Shown here in pieces: positions 10,625 through 23,085 of a stretch of 64,000 bases of DNA. The notes beneath the pieces are model-generated. The model ran no database searches. It was not told where the DNA came from and saw only the letters and a list, made by a program, of their open reading frames with translations. Both the position numbers and the translations under genes were made by a program. Position 1 is the first letter of the stretch. Each line of letters starts with the position of its first letter. Origin of the DNA: Laguncularia racemosa. Taxonomy: Eukaryota; Streptophyta; Magnoliopsida; Myrtales; Combretaceae. The stretch is taken from assembly GCA_037954665.1 (NCBI GenBank), contig JBBMOL010000280.1, positions 620,001 to 684,000 of the forward strand. The letters run 5' to 3'.

Positions 10625-12157
10625 ATGATTGATCATCTTCTTCACAAAGAGATTCGTGTTTGCAAGCCTTTAGACCTTAAGTTGATACTGGACCATTGGC
10701 TCACACTATATAGTCCTAAAGAACATACCTTCATCCAAGACAAAGTAGGGCCCATCCTTTCATTGATGAAAATTGATGTCAACTTACCTTTGATTTAAGT
10801 TATATTACACTTTTAGGAGCTCAAGCCCATGGCTTTCTTCATCAAGCCACATGAGATCAGCCCAACTATGGAAGAGTATACCTAGCTTCTCTAGCCCCCT
10901 CTACTTTCTAATGGGATATATGTGTCAGATTTAGAGGCTAGGTCAGTTAGCATATTCAGCAAACTTCTAAGGGTTCATAGAGTCGTGATCAACCAAGCAC
11001 TAGAAAATAGCAATGGGTATTGCTTTGAATGGATGACTTAGAGACATGGTTTGTAGCATGATTCGGAGATGGAAGTAAGAAGGATATCCTATGTGGAAAC
11101 CCTAAAAATTATAGATAGAGTCAGGTTTATGCCTTCATTTTAATAGCATTTGCAACTATTCTTTTTTCTACTGGGGTCTTCCACATTCATTATAGAGTTG
11201 CAGAATTGGTAGTTTAGTTCTTAGAAGGAAATTCCTACATCTCAACCCTTCTAGCTAAATAGATACAAAACTTGAATTTAGTGAAAAAGAAAAAAGGGTC
11301 ATGGAATCCTTTGCTCAAATATTAATCTTATTTTAATCTAGTTTGTAAGTCATCTCAAGTGTTTTGGGCTGAACATGATTAGAAGGTCATTAGCCCAACA
11401 GGTAGACCGTATAGATTCATATGTAGAAAGGATGAAGTTGCCAAATGACTTTCCTAGCTATAGTTGGGTTGAAGTACTCAAGAGTTTTAGTGGTGAAGAC
11501 ATTCAGTGGATTGTCAGATGGAGTTGCTATAATAAGATTATTTTAATGTTTAAAAACTTTCAAGCTATCCCATTAATTGGGCTTAACTAGTGCATGGGCT
11601 ATCATCCAAATTTAGTGGTCCATTAATTTGGCACCATCTAAGACATAGTTCATAGGCCTTCATTAGAAACGTTTACAGTTGAATTTCAAGATCCAAACAT
11701 GTTAGTAGCTGATAAGATCACCAAGTTGGCAAAGGTAAGGGCCTTATGGGAGGCCCGAATTGAGGGCCCTAATGTTAAACTTAGGGAATTGGATGGTGAA
11801 GTAGGAAAACACCGAGCTACCAAGGATTTTATCATCAACCAATTATACAAGATGGGGGAAAGGATGTATTAGGCTTTTGATGTCACTCAGCCTACACTAG
11901 GCAACCCAAGCTTAGAAATGAAAACTTACATGGACTAGGTGAGAGCTTGGATGGAAGTCCATTTTGAAACCATAGAGAGTAAGAAAGACGTATGGAAGAA
12001 TAGATTCAAGGAATCTAATTAGAGGAATAAGGCACTTGAAGCCTAGCTGAGGAAAACCTAGGTAAAGGTTAAAACATTGGAAGTTGCCATAAATACTAAG
12101 AAGAAAAGGAAAGATTCAACACCCACCAAACAAAAGAAGATGAAGCTCAAAAGTTAG
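10625..12157 (+). pseudogene. Tat-A ORF1, upstream ORF of unknown function
   Basis: Reads from an ATG about 600 bp after the primer site to a stop before gag, with several internal stops. The start has EIRVCKPLDLKLILDHW and SPTMEEYT, resembling the plant-mobile-domain-like (DUF7745 type) proteins that I recall from Tat/Ogre upstream ORFs. The end is a basic, Lys- and Glu-rich likely coiled coil (NRFKES, NKALEA, KVKTLEVA). Tat-B has a colinear copy at 17046-18537, so this is an element gene and not a chance frame. Its role in the element is not known to me. Confidence 0.6.
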
Positions 12158-12454
12158 GAGAAGTTAGATCATAGGATTTCTTTCTTTTAAATGTTTTGAA
12201 TAAAGTATTGAACTCTAAAATTTGCAATATTAATAAAATTCCAATATTATCACATCGTTAATTAAGTGTTGGTACTTTCACATCTGTGTGTGATACATGC
12301 ATCATATTTATTCACCCCTTGTACATATAAATAAACAAAATGGTAAATAAATTATTGCTAATAGAAATTGAGTCTGATTTTCTAAGTATCAAAGATAGCT
12401 CTTAAACAACTAAACCCTCGGAGAAGTCCTATCAACACCTTCTCCAAGACTAAA

Positions 12455-13170
12455 ATGGCTAGCAATGGCAACAACAACGGCAATAAACATGTCAACAGTG
12501 GCAATATCAATAGCATTGACACCTCCTCTAATCCAAGGATCGTATCATTGGAACAAACAGTACAACAATTGACCACTCAAGTCTTTTTCTTAGCTGAAAG
12601 CATTAGTCTCCTTTGCACCACCTAACCTGCTTAAGACAAACATTTAGGGGCTCAAAAGGGAAAGGCGGTGGAAATCCAACCACTTGAATATGAGGAAATC
12701 AACTCCTAATTCAATCCTACATTTGAGTATGAACTAAAAACAGCAATAAATATAGGGCCAACTTCAGATGACATAAAGAAGGAATTAGAAGATAGGTAGA
12801 AAGAAATAGAGAGGAAACTCTTCTAGCAATTGACTAACAAGATAAGGACTTTAGAAGGTCTCAACAGTTTTGATCAAATAGTCCTCACTGACCTATTGGT
12901 ATATGGTGTGGGTGCTTATCCAGAAAAATTCAAGGTACTAGAGTTTGAGAAATATAATGGCATCGGTTGTCCTAAGATCCACATAAGGCTATACGTGTAG
13001 AAAATGAGTAAGTATGCACAATATAACTAGCTCATAGCCTAAACCTTCCAAGACAGCCTCATAGGCTTCGCTTTAACATAGTATGCATAATTAGACCTTA
13101 ACCAAGTCAATACATGGGATAAATTAGCCCGTGCATTTTATGAGCAATGCAAATTCAACATTGAAGGTGT
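12455..13170 (+). pseudogene. Tat-A gag, C-terminally deleted
   Basis: Begins MASNGNNNGNKHVN and contains KVLEFEKYNGIGCPKIHIRL, FQDSLIGFALT and VNTWDKLARAFYEQCKFN, which follow the retrotransposon gag block of Tat elements (usually PKFEKYDGTxCPxxHL ... LxGxAxxWY ... TWxDLxxAFxxQY). Gag forms the virus-like particle. Right after AFYEQCKFN the sequence jumps into the reverse transcriptase (IVPVLKKNGKVRACMDF). The rest of gag, the zinc knuckle and the protease are therefore missing. Several TAG stops interrupt the frame. Confidence 0.8.
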
Positions 13171-14313
13171 TGATTTAGGGAACATAGTCCCTGTTTTAAA
13201 GAAGAATGGAAAGGTACGGGCATGCATGGATTTCTGAGACTTGAACCAAGCTATACCTAAAGACAACTTCCCTTTACCCTACATAGATGTCTTGGTAGAC
13301 AATACAATAGGAAGTCATCTCTTCTCATTTATGGATGGCTTTTCGGGATATAATTAGATAAAAATGGTAGAAGAAGATAAAACCAAGATGAACTTCATCA
13401 TGACTTGGGGTATCTTTTGTAATCAAGTCATGCATTTTGGTTTAAAGAATGCTGGAGCAACATATTAGAGAGCAATGGTTGCAATACTTCATGACATGAT
13501 GCATCGAGAAGTCGAAATATATGTTGACGACATGATAGCTAAATCTAAAGAAAGAGAAAGCCAAGAGGTTGTCTTAAGCAAACTATTTGAGTGATTAAGA
13601 AAGTTTTAGTTGAAGTTAAATATAGAAAAATACACTTTTGGGGTCACATCTAGTAAGCTGTTGGGGTTAATTATAAGTTGAGAATGCATTGAAATTAGCC
13701 CTGATAAAGTAAAAGCCATACTAGAAATGCCTTCCTCACGTACTATTAAAGAGGTAAGATGTTTATTGAGAAGGTTAAATTACATAGCTTGGTTCATCTC
13801 GCAACTCATGGATAAATCTTGCCTATTATTTCAACTCCTAAAAAAGAACGCTACAATGGAATGGAATGATGAATGTGAAGAGGTGTTTAAGAAGATCAAG
13901 GAATATCTTATGAAACCTCTAGTTTTAGTAGTCTAAAAAACTGGGAAGGCCTTTATTCTTATACCTCACAATACTTCCTGAGTTGATGGGGTGTATACTA
14001 AGACGAAAAGATGAAAGAGGAAGGGAACAATCCATATACTATTTGAGTAAGAAATTCATGGAAGGAGAACAAAGGTATTCTAAGATAGAAAGAACATGTG
14101 TGTATTAATTTGGGTTATCCATCAACAAAAATAATATACTCACTATTATCCCATCGAACTATCCACGAAACATGATCCCCTGAAATACTTAGTAGAGAGA
14201 CATGTTTTGTTGGGAAGGATTTCCAAATGGCAGATGCTCTTGTTAGAATTTGATGTTACATATGTAACTCACAATTCAAAAAAGGGGTAGACATTAGTAG
14301 ATCAATTGGTGGA
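13171..14313 (+). pseudogene. Tat-A reverse transcriptase and RNase H, broken
   Basis: Contains LKKNGKVRACMDF, DNFPLPYIDVLVDNT, FSFMDGFSGYN, FGLKNAGATY and the intact catalytic motif EIYVDDMIAKS (about 13518-13550). The thumb and connection follow (SRTIKEVRCLLRRLNYIAWF), then an RNase H start. Reverse transcriptase copies the element RNA into DNA. In-frame TAG stops stand where the family has Gln (13355, 13466, 13607). The frame is cut at 14313 by Tat-B, directly before the segment linking to the second RNase H, which resumes at 27000. Confidence 0.85.
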
Positions 14314-14318
14314 GTACC

Positions 14319-16532
14319 TATAAACACCCCATTTTTGCCCATAATAATTAATAATGGTTAATTTTCAAAATTTTCATAATTTTTCTTCTAATTTAGCAAA
14401 AATAAGGAAAATATTAAAAAAATAAAATAAATAGGGAAAACTTATTAATTTTGGAAAATAATAATGGAAATAATAAGAAAAGGAGTTAAATAATTTTTAC
14501 AAATTTTTAAAATTCCAAAACAATATAAAAATAATAAAAAATGCATCGTATATATGCAATTCGCGTAAATTAAAAAAACTGAGAAGTGGGTTAGCCTAGC
14601 TAGTCAGGACCATGCCCTAAGGCTTAGGGAAGGGAGCTTGGTCAAGGGTTCAAAACGTGGGGGAAGCAAATCCGCGTTTTGCAAATTTTTTTCCTCCCCC
14701 CAGGACACGCATCAGCTGTTGATTAGATAGAGGGAGCATATGCACTGAGCACGTGATTGTCTTCAACCACCGTCTGAGATCGTCGTCGGCGAGAAAAAAT
14801 TCGAATCTGGCCATTTTAACGCGATTTTTTATGCAAATCGACTAAATCTTTAATCAAGATAAGATAAACATCTTCTAAATGAAATCAAATCACAACAAAA
14901 TCTAAGATTTACAAGAATCAAAGGCAAATGGGAGGAAGGTTTCAATTGATGATTTGGTTCGTGCTAATTAGAGGAAATCTAAGCTTATCCCACCTGATTT
15001 CCGATGCTTATAAATAGAATACAAGGGAGGAAGCAAAATCATGGATCAAAAGTGAGAAAAGAGAGAAAATAAGAGAGATTGAAGCTTCGCCGGAGTTCAT
15101 GGACATGATCGTCGACCATCGCCTTCTCGAACCACCACCTAGAGAGGTTTTCGACAGAAAACACCACCACCATCAGGTTCCTCATCCTCAGAAGCTTCGG
15201 AAACACCTCCTGTTCGGCGAAAAGGGACGCCGAAAAGTCGTTAATGAGGACTCCCAGCTGTCGTGACTTAACCTATTGATCTGACTCGACCGACCAGACC
15301 ATGCACTGTACCCGGACCTAGGTAAGTTGAATTTTTCGTTTTTTATTATTATTAATTAATTAATTTATTTTTTATTTTATTTATAATGAAAAAATATAAA
15401 TTAGGAAAAAATAATAAAAATTGAAAATAATATTAGGAAAAATGATAGAATTTAGATTAGTTTATTTATTTTTTAGAATAGATAAAATAATAACAAAATT
15501 ATAAAAATTATAAAATAAAAATGTTAAAATATATGTTTAAAATAATAAAAAAATAAAACAAGAGAAATAATAAAATAGATAAAATAACAGAAAAAATAGA
15601 TAGATAAAAAATAATAAAATAATAATAAATGATTATATAAAATATTAAAAATGTTGAAAAATATTTAAAATAATGAAGATAATACAAAAAAATAAAAAAT
15701 AGTAAAACAATAAAATAAAAAAATGATAAAAAATAAAATAATATAAAAAGAATAAAAAATAGAAATAATAATAATATATATAAGTAATAATGATTAAAAT
15801 TAGGGTTAATGGAGGTAAAATAATAATAATAGGGAAATGAAGATAATTTTAATCACTTAAAAAAATCCTTTTCTTAAATAAATCCAAAATTGGTTTTTCT
15901 TAAATAAAAAATTTTCAAAAAAAATAATAATAAAGCTTAGGCTTTGAGTTTTTTCAAAAATACTAAAAATGATGAAAATGCAAACTTGAGGTATTTTTAT
16001 TATTAAAATTAGCTAACCCACTAAAGCTTTTTATAAAAGCGAACTACAACTTATTTGATGCCGAATAGCAGGTACGTAGGCACCCGTTTGGGGCAACTCT
16101 AAAAAGAATAAAAAAAATATTTTCTATATTAGAATAAGTTGTTTTTAATCAATAAGCAAAAATACAACAAAAAATAAAAATAAAACAAAATAAACAACAA
16201 TAAAAGATATTAGAATATGGTTTAGACTTTAGAAGAATAAGGTAGTAACTTTAAGGTTTTAATATGTTAGCTCCCAAGTCTAGAAACTCTGGTTTTCCCT
16301 TTCCTCTTTTACAAAATGAAAAGAGGAGATCTTGCTGACTAGTTGTCCAAATTAGGATTGATCTGCTCAATTAAATCTTAATTCAATAATCTTTCCCAAC
16401 TTCAATTGTGTAGCGACTTCAAAATAAGACAAAATTCTTAGTTCAAGTCGAGGATTTATTTTAGATGAGCATAAGGTTTAGTATAAATCGGATTAGGGAT
16501 GAGAATACAAAAATAAAAAATTAGACTCAACA
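14319..16532 (+). repeat. Tat-B 5' LTR
   Basis: 2214 bp, from TATAAACACCCC to GACTCAACA. It includes the CAGGTACGTAGGCACC block at about 16070 and very AT-rich stretches (15340-15780). The first dinucleotide is TA where TG is usual. Confidence 0.9.
14592..14656 (+). promoter_or_regulatory. tRNA-like pol III A and B box pair in the LTR
   Basis: TAGCCTAGCTAG (14592-14603) and GGTTCAAAAC (14647-14656), spaced 43 nt, at the position matching the other Tat LTRs. Confidence 0.5.
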
Positions 16533-16534
16533 GG

Positions 16535-16552
16535 ATGGCGACTCCATTGGGG
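16535..16552 (+). other. Tat-B primer binding site
   Basis: TGGCGACTCCATTGGGGA two bases after the 5' LTR. It matches the form described for Ogre/Tat elements primed by tRNA-Arg. Confidence 0.75.
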
Positions 16553-17045
16553 AATAGCTCTAGTAGGCTAGCCACCTGAACCTTTTGAAATCACCATTTC
16601 CAAAATGTCTCTTGATTGTCATATTATTGATGCTAAACTTTTAGGGATTTAATGGAATTTAGGATTTATTTATTTATCTTTGCTACTATTGAGTTTGCAT
16701 GCATGTAATCGTGTGAATAGATATGGTCAAACCCAAGCCGTCTAAGACCTTAAGACGAGGGGCCATTGTGTCAACTTCGGGTGAAGTGATATAATCACCG
16801 TTCGAGGCTGATTAGGCCACCTCACCCAATGCTTCAATATGGCTGGAGATCCATTTTTTCGAGAATGCAGGAGGCCATAGAGTTTGGGGACCTGTTAGAA
16901 CCCACCTATCTGCATACATGAAGGCATGGGTCGATAATTGATTAATGATATAATCCTTTTGTTCCTTTTTCTGGAGTTCGGATACATTTACTAGTAATAG
17001 AACCATTTGTAAAAATTTTGTAATTAGAAAATTCTATTATAATAG

Positions 17046-18537
17046 ATGGCTAGTCCCACAGTCAACCACCTCCTCTGCAAAGAAATTTGGGTTTGCAAAC
17101 CTCTAGATCCAAAGTTGGTACTAGACCATTAGTTTACTCTATATAACCCCGAAGAACAAGCCTTCATCTAGCGAAAGATAGGGCCCATCCTTTCACTGAT
17201 GAAGATGGAAATGAACTTACCTCTGATTCGGGCTATCCTCCATTTATGGGAAATCAAGCCTGCGACTTTCTTTATTGGGCTACATGAGGTCACTCCCACC
17301 TTGGAAGAATACACCTAACTACTGTAGGCTAGATTTTGAGGCTGGGTCGGCCGGTATTTTTAGTAGATTCTTAGGTATTCACAAGACAGCAATCAACAAG
17401 GCCCTAGTAAAATGCAATGGATATTGCATACGGATGGACCAGTTAGAAGCCTGTTTCATAGCTCGGAATGATGATGGGAACAAGAAGGATATAATATGCA
17501 GGGATCTTAAGAGCTATAAACATAGAAGGATGTACGCTTTCATCCTGATAGCCTCAGCTATCGTACTTTTCCCTACCAGAACCTTTTATATCCATTACCG
17601 AGTTGTAGAGTTGGTGATCCAATTCCTAGATGGGAGATCTTTTATCCCGGCTCTACTAGTTGAGCAGATTCGGAACTTGAATTTTGTCAAGAAGAAAGGA
17701 CACGGATCCTTCGCTCAAATATCAACCTCATCTTGATTCGGTTTATGAGTCATCTTAAATGTTTTGGGTTGAACATGTTCCAAAAATCTTTAGCCCAACA
17801 AGTAGACCTTATAGACTCTTGCATAGAGAAGGTTACCCAACGACCTTACCAACCACAGTTGGGTAAAGTACTCAAGAGCTTCAATTCCAACGACATCCTT
17901 TAGACTGCTAGATGGAGTCACTGTAATAAAGTCATTCTAACTTACAAAGACCTTCAGGCTGTTCATTTAATTGGTATCAATGGGTGCATAGGTTATCATC
18001 CAAACTCAGTGGTCTATTAGTTAGGTACCATCTAAGATATAGTTTACAGATCATCACTGGAAGCAATCACATTCGAATACCAAGACCCAAGTCTGTTGGT
18101 AACCAAGAAGTTTGCCAAGTTAGCAGAGGTCAAAGCCCTATAGGAAGCCCAAATTGAGAGGCCCAACATAGACCTCGTAGACCTGGAATGGAGAAGTGGG
18201 TAAACATCAAGCTGCCAGGGATTTCGTGATCTACCAGCTATATCAGACAGGAGAAAGGGCATACTGAGTTCCAGATGTCACTTAACCTAGGCCAGATAAA
18301 GTGGGTCCAGAATTGAGAACCTATTTGGAACAAGTCAGGGCTTAGATGAGAGTATACTTTGAAGCTGCAAAATACAAAAAGGATGTCTGGAAGCGTAGAT
18401 TTAAAGAGTTCGATAAAAGGAACAAAGCCTTGGAAGCTTAGCTAGAGAAGACCTAAGCTAGAGTCAAAGAGCTGGAAGCCATCATCAGTGGAAAACCAGC
18501 GCCTACGCAGTAGAAGAAGAGAAGGACTAGGAACTAG
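17046..18537 (+). pseudogene. Tat-B ORF1, upstream ORF of unknown function
   Basis: Starts MASPTVNHLLCKEIWVCKPL. The longest open stretch (17275-17736) includes AGIFSRFLGIHKTAINKAL and ALLVEQIRNLNFVKKKGHGS, and the C-terminal part is coiled-coil-like (NKALEA, RVKELEAI). It is colinear with the ORF1 of Tat-A at 10625-12157. The N-terminal pattern (WxLYNPEEQ..., LxRAILHLWEIK, TPTLEEYT) resembles plant-mobile-domain/DUF7745 proteins, judged from memory. Stops and at least one frame change break it. Confidence 0.6.
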
Positions 18538-18666
18538 ATTAGCATTGTACTTTTTCTTTTTTTTCATGTTTTAAGTATCGAACTCCAAGTTTGCAATATT
18601 AATAAAAATAAAGTTTCATTATTATGTCATTAATCAATTGTTAACCTTTTTATTTCTAGCATCTAT

Positions 18667-19200
18667 GTGATACATGCATCATATTTACATACATGCATCA
18701 AACTAAGAAAAATGCATGCCCAAGTATCAAAGATAGCTCCCAAACAACCAAACCCTCTAAGGAGCCTAATCCACACTCGCTTAAAGACCAAAATGGTAAA
18801 AAATGGAAACAACAACGACAACCACAATAGCACCAGTGTTGACTACGTTCCTATACCCTAGGAAGAGGCACAAGAAAGAGGTATCAGGGGTAGAAAGAAA
18901 GAAAAGCCTAGAGATACCCATATGCGTTTTCCACCCCTCTAACAATCATTTAGGTAAGCAACTACTGTGTAAAGGATAAGTGAAACCGACACTAGCAATG
19001 AAGGCTTGACCTCTTACACATCTGATTAGCATCCAGCTCTTAGCAATTGGTTTTGTTATCCTATTGATAGCGCTAGGTCAGTTTGAGGATAGGGAACAAT
19101 TATTAAACAAATTTCTATTGTGATTATTTTTCAGATTCAATAAATTATAGTTCATTCCTTTTGCTTATATACATGCTCTCATTTCATTTTACCTACAGAT
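18667..19200 (+). pseudogene. Tat-B gag stub
   Basis: An open frame starts at 18667, with an alternative ATG at 18712, and includes QVSKIAPKQPNPLRSL and MVKNGNNNDNHN. The latter matches the gag start of Tat-A (MASNGNNNGNKH). Within about 400 bp the sequence reaches the region just upstream of reverse transcriptase, so nearly all of gag and the protease are deleted. The deletion endpoints differ from those in Tat-A. Confidence 0.6.
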
Positions 19201-20870
19201 TCCCTACTATAGAACGTTGAGGACATTTCGCATAGGTAAGTAATGAAAACACTGATATTGTTTCCAACACTGCTGGGTCAACCGTTGGAGGCGATGTCCT
19301 CGACCACGAAATAATATGAGAAAATTGGCAAAAACATGAACAAAGTAGGATTTTAATCAACGAGTCGATAGAGATAGTAAATCTAGGAAGCACCAAAAAA
19401 CCTAAAAACCTCAAGATTGGGACCAATTTGAGTGTCGAGCATAAGCACGAGATAGTCGAGTTGCTAATTGAATATGTAGAAGTATTTGCCTAGTCATATA
19501 GCGACATGCCAGGACTATATCGGTCAATAGTAGTTCACAAGCTTCCCACAAGGGAAGACATCAAACCTAAATTGAGAAGATTTAGGCCTAACATCTTACT
19601 AAAGGTTAAAGAGGAAGTAAAAAAACTACTAGAAGTAGGATTCATTAAGGTATCAGACTACCTGAAATGGGTAGCAAATATAGTCCTTATTATAAAAAAG
19701 AATGGGGAAGTGCGAGTATGTGTAGACTTTCGAGACTTAAATCAAGCCATGCCAAAAGATAACTTCTCTCTACCTCACATCGATGTCCTGGTAGATAATA
19801 CCGTAGGGAACCATCTCTTCTCATTTATGGATGGTTTCTCAAGCTAAAGAGGATAAAACTAAAACAACCTTTATCACAACATGAGGAACTTTCTGTTACA
19901 AAGTTATACCCTTTGGATTGAAGAATGCCAGGGTAATGTATCAGAGAGCCATGGTCACGATACTTCATGACATGATGCATTGAGAAGTCGAAGTATACGT
20001 CAATGATATGATAACCAAGTCTAAAGGAGAAGAAAGCTGTGCAGCTATCTTGAGGAAATTGTTCAAGCGGCTAAGAAAGTTCTAGCTCAAACTAAACCCT
20101 GAAAAGTGCACTTTTAGGGTCACAACAGGCAAGTTGTTAGGGTTTATCATAAGCCGAGAAGGCATTGAAATCGACCATGACAAAGTCAAAGCCATACTGG
20201 AACTACCCTCTCCACACACTATCAAAGAGGTGAGAGGTTTGCTAGGAAGATTGAATTATATAGCCCATTTCACCTCATAACTCACAAACAAATGCCGCCC
20301 ACTATTCTATTTGCTGAAGAAGAATGCCATGGTAGAATGGGATGATGAATGTGAAGAAGCATTCAAAATGATCAAAGACTATCTCACAAATCCCCCAGTC
20401 TTGATAGTTCCAAAATAAGGAAAGTCCTTATTCTTATACCTCATGATACTCCCTGAATCCATGGGGTGCGTGTTGGGACAAAAAGATGAAGAGGGGAGAG
20501 AACGTTCCATATATTATCTAAGAGAAACATTCACAGATGGGGAACAAAAGTACTCTGAAATAGAGAGGACTTGCTGCGCTTTGATTTGGGTCATGCACCG
20601 GTTGAAGCAATACACCCTTTACTATCTCATTGAGTTATTGGCAAGATATGATCCTTTGAAATACTTGGCAGAGAAACTCGTTTTGTTAGGGAGAATCTCT
20701 AAATGACAAATGCTCTTATTAGAATTCGATATCACATATATAAATCAAAATTTGATAAAAGGGCAATCTCTAGCCGATCAGTTAGTAGAACACCCAATTG
20801 GAGGAGATCCCCGAGAATCACGAGCCCAATTCCCTGATGAAAATATATTAACAGTAGAGGGTGAACCAAC
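19201..20870 (+). pseudogene. Tat-B reverse transcriptase and RNase H, broken
   Basis: Contains DMPGLYRSIVVHKLPT, ANIVLIIKKNGEVRVCVDFR, DNFSLPHIDVLVDNTVG and FSFMDGFS. About eight residues (the GYNQIKM region) are then lost at 19842, followed by EDKTKTTFIT, FGLKNARVMYQRAMV and VYVNDMITKS. The last has Asn where the catalytic YVDD aspartate is expected (about 19999-20007), which would abolish polymerase activity. RNase H follows with GCVLGQKDEEGRERSIYYL and KYSEIERTCCALIW at 20443-20706. TAG stops replace Gln at 20083 and elsewhere. Confidence 0.85.
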
Positions 20871-21340
20871 AAAAGACTACGGGATAGACCAAAACCCTAA
20901 ATGGAAGATGTTCTTTGATGGAGCTGCCAATGTATCCGGTTATGGGAACAGGGTAGTACTAATATCACCTAAAGGAACACAGTTCCCTTTAGCAGTATGA
21001 CTCACACTTCCATATACTAATAATATCGCGTAATATGAGGCGTGCATTCTTAGCCTCAAAATAGCTTGTCACATGGAAATCCATGAATTAGAACTATACA
21101 AAGATACTTATCATATTACAGACAAGAGGGGAATACAAAACTAAAGATCCCAAGTTGGTACCATACCATCAACATTTGATAGGGTTAATCGACAAATTCG
21201 AAGCAATCGCCTTCACATACATCCTGAGAACTCAAAATCAGTTTATAGATGCACTCGCCACATTAGCATCTATGATTCAGATAATAGGGGGAGCCGAAGT
21301 CCAACCATTGAAAATAGAAGTCGAAAATCGGCTCGCCTAA
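20871..21340 (+). pseudogene. Tat-B second RNase H (aRH-type) domain
   Basis: Contains NPKWKMFFDGAANVSGYGN, YTNNIA, YEACILSLKIACHMEIHELEL and, near the end, DALATLASMIQI. This is the FDGA...N-N-A-E-Y-E-A...GDS pattern of the additional RNase H that the Tat lineage carries between the ordinary RNase H and integrase. The GDS motif seen in Tat-A reads KDT here. Confidence 0.8.
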
Positions 21341-21343
21341 TGT

Positions 21344-22580
21344 TTGGTAATTGAAAAAGTACAAGATGATAAGCCTTGGTATTACGACATCAAAACTTTT
21401 CTCCAAGAAGGAAAATACCCTAAAATGGCTTGCAAAAACGACCAAAGAACACTCAAAAGGTTAGCAAGTCATTTCTTACTAAACGGGCTTGTGCTTTATA
21501 GAAGATCACCCGATACAATCTTACTAAGTGCGTGAAAGAGTATGTGGACCTCACATGAACGACTGCATGATGGCCCAAAAAATCATGAGAATGGGCTACT
21601 GTTGGCTAACCATGGAATCTGAATATATCAAATATATCAAACATTGTCACCTGTGTTAAGTTTATGCAAATTGAATAAATGCCCCGCCTAAAGAACTTCA
21701 TTTGTTGTCTACACCATTGCCTTTCTCCATGTGGGGGATCGACATCATTAGCCCAATCGCTCCAACAACATCCAATGGTTACAGATTCATACTGGTAGCC
21801 ATCGATTACTTCACCAAGTAGGTAGAAGCTTCGTCATATGCCAGTGTCACAAAAGGGGTAATAGTTTGATTTTTGATAAGGGACATAATAGCTCGATACG
21901 GAGTTCCTGAGTCAATTATCACCAACAATGGAACTAATCTCAACAACAAGTCGATGATAAATTTATGTTAATAGTTCTACATAAACCATATAAATTCAAA
22001 TCCCTATCGACTTTAGATGAATGGGGCAGTGGAAGCAGCTAACAAGAACATTAAAAGAATCATCGAAAAGATGACAATCACTTACAAAGATTGGTATGAA
22101 ATGCTACTGTTCATCCTTATGGCTTACAGAACCTCAATTCAAACATCTATTGGAGTTATCCCATATTCTCTAGTATATGGTACCTAGGTAGTCCTATCAG
22201 TTGAAGTTGAAATACCACCTTTCAGGAGCGTATCAGAAGCACAGTTAAATGAGTCAGACTAGGTAAAGAAGAGGCTCGATTAGTTGAATTTGATTGACGA
22301 AAAAAGACTCACCGCATTATGCTACAGTCAATGCTATCAACAAAGAATGGCCTAAGCATTCAACAAGACAATGAGACCTTGATGTTTCAAAGGAGAGCTG
22401 GTGTTAAAGAAGGTTCTCCCAAATGTTCAAGATCCAAGAGGGAAGTTTACACCAAATTATGAGGGTCCATATGTTGTAAAAAAGGTATTATCAGGAGGTG
22501 CTTTGATATTAACTTAGATGGATGGTCCAGAATTGAGAGACCTCATTAATATGGATGCTGTTAAGATGTACTATCCTTAG
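21344..22580 (+). pseudogene. Tat-B integrase, broken
   Basis: A zinc-binding remnant (HCHLC) is followed by core motifs LPFSMWGIDIISPI, GYRFILVAIDYFTK, RYGVPESIITNNGTNLNN and AVEAANKNIKRIIEKM, then a C-terminal domain ending DAVKMYYP and a stop at 22580. Integrase inserts the DNA copy. The core D, D and E positions are recognisable, the second as ITNNGT, where the family has TDNGT. TAG replaces Trp at 21819 (FTK-stop-VEA); Tat-A keeps TGG there. Confidence 0.85.
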
Positions 22581-23085
22581 GCAAGGCAATTGAGATTTTG
22601 CCAAATGTTTATGAATTCTAATATTCAGTACAAATTTCGTTGGTTTAGTTTTCATTTCTTTTACAAGCAAAGTTAATGTCTCTAAATGATCAATCATTCC
22701 AACCAATTCTTAGCAAAGTAAATGCCCATACACACACACATTGCCCATTACCTCACAATGAACAATGAATATTGAAATGATAATAAATCTCAATAGATTT
22801 TGTGATGTAATTCTACCTATTGTCGAGCATTAAACCTGATGCATTAATAAGATAACACTACAATCACAAGATCCATCCTCATAAGAAGGAAAATAAATTA
22901 AGAGCCTTAGCCTTATTTTGAAGCAAGAGTAAGCAAAGGGGAAGCAAACCAGCATGAAGGTTCGGTTATTTGGTTGCTATCCGCAATAAGGCGATAAGCA
23001 TTTTAAAGTAAGTAACCATCATTCATCATGAACCACATACTCTAAAAGACATCCATAATCAATCGTTTAACTAGTCCACTAGAAG
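22581..23085. other. Tat-B 3' untranslated region, unique part
   Basis: Sequence between the integrase stop and the tandem array, with no recognisable domain. Its counterpart in Tat-A is 28836-29380. Confidence 0.7.
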
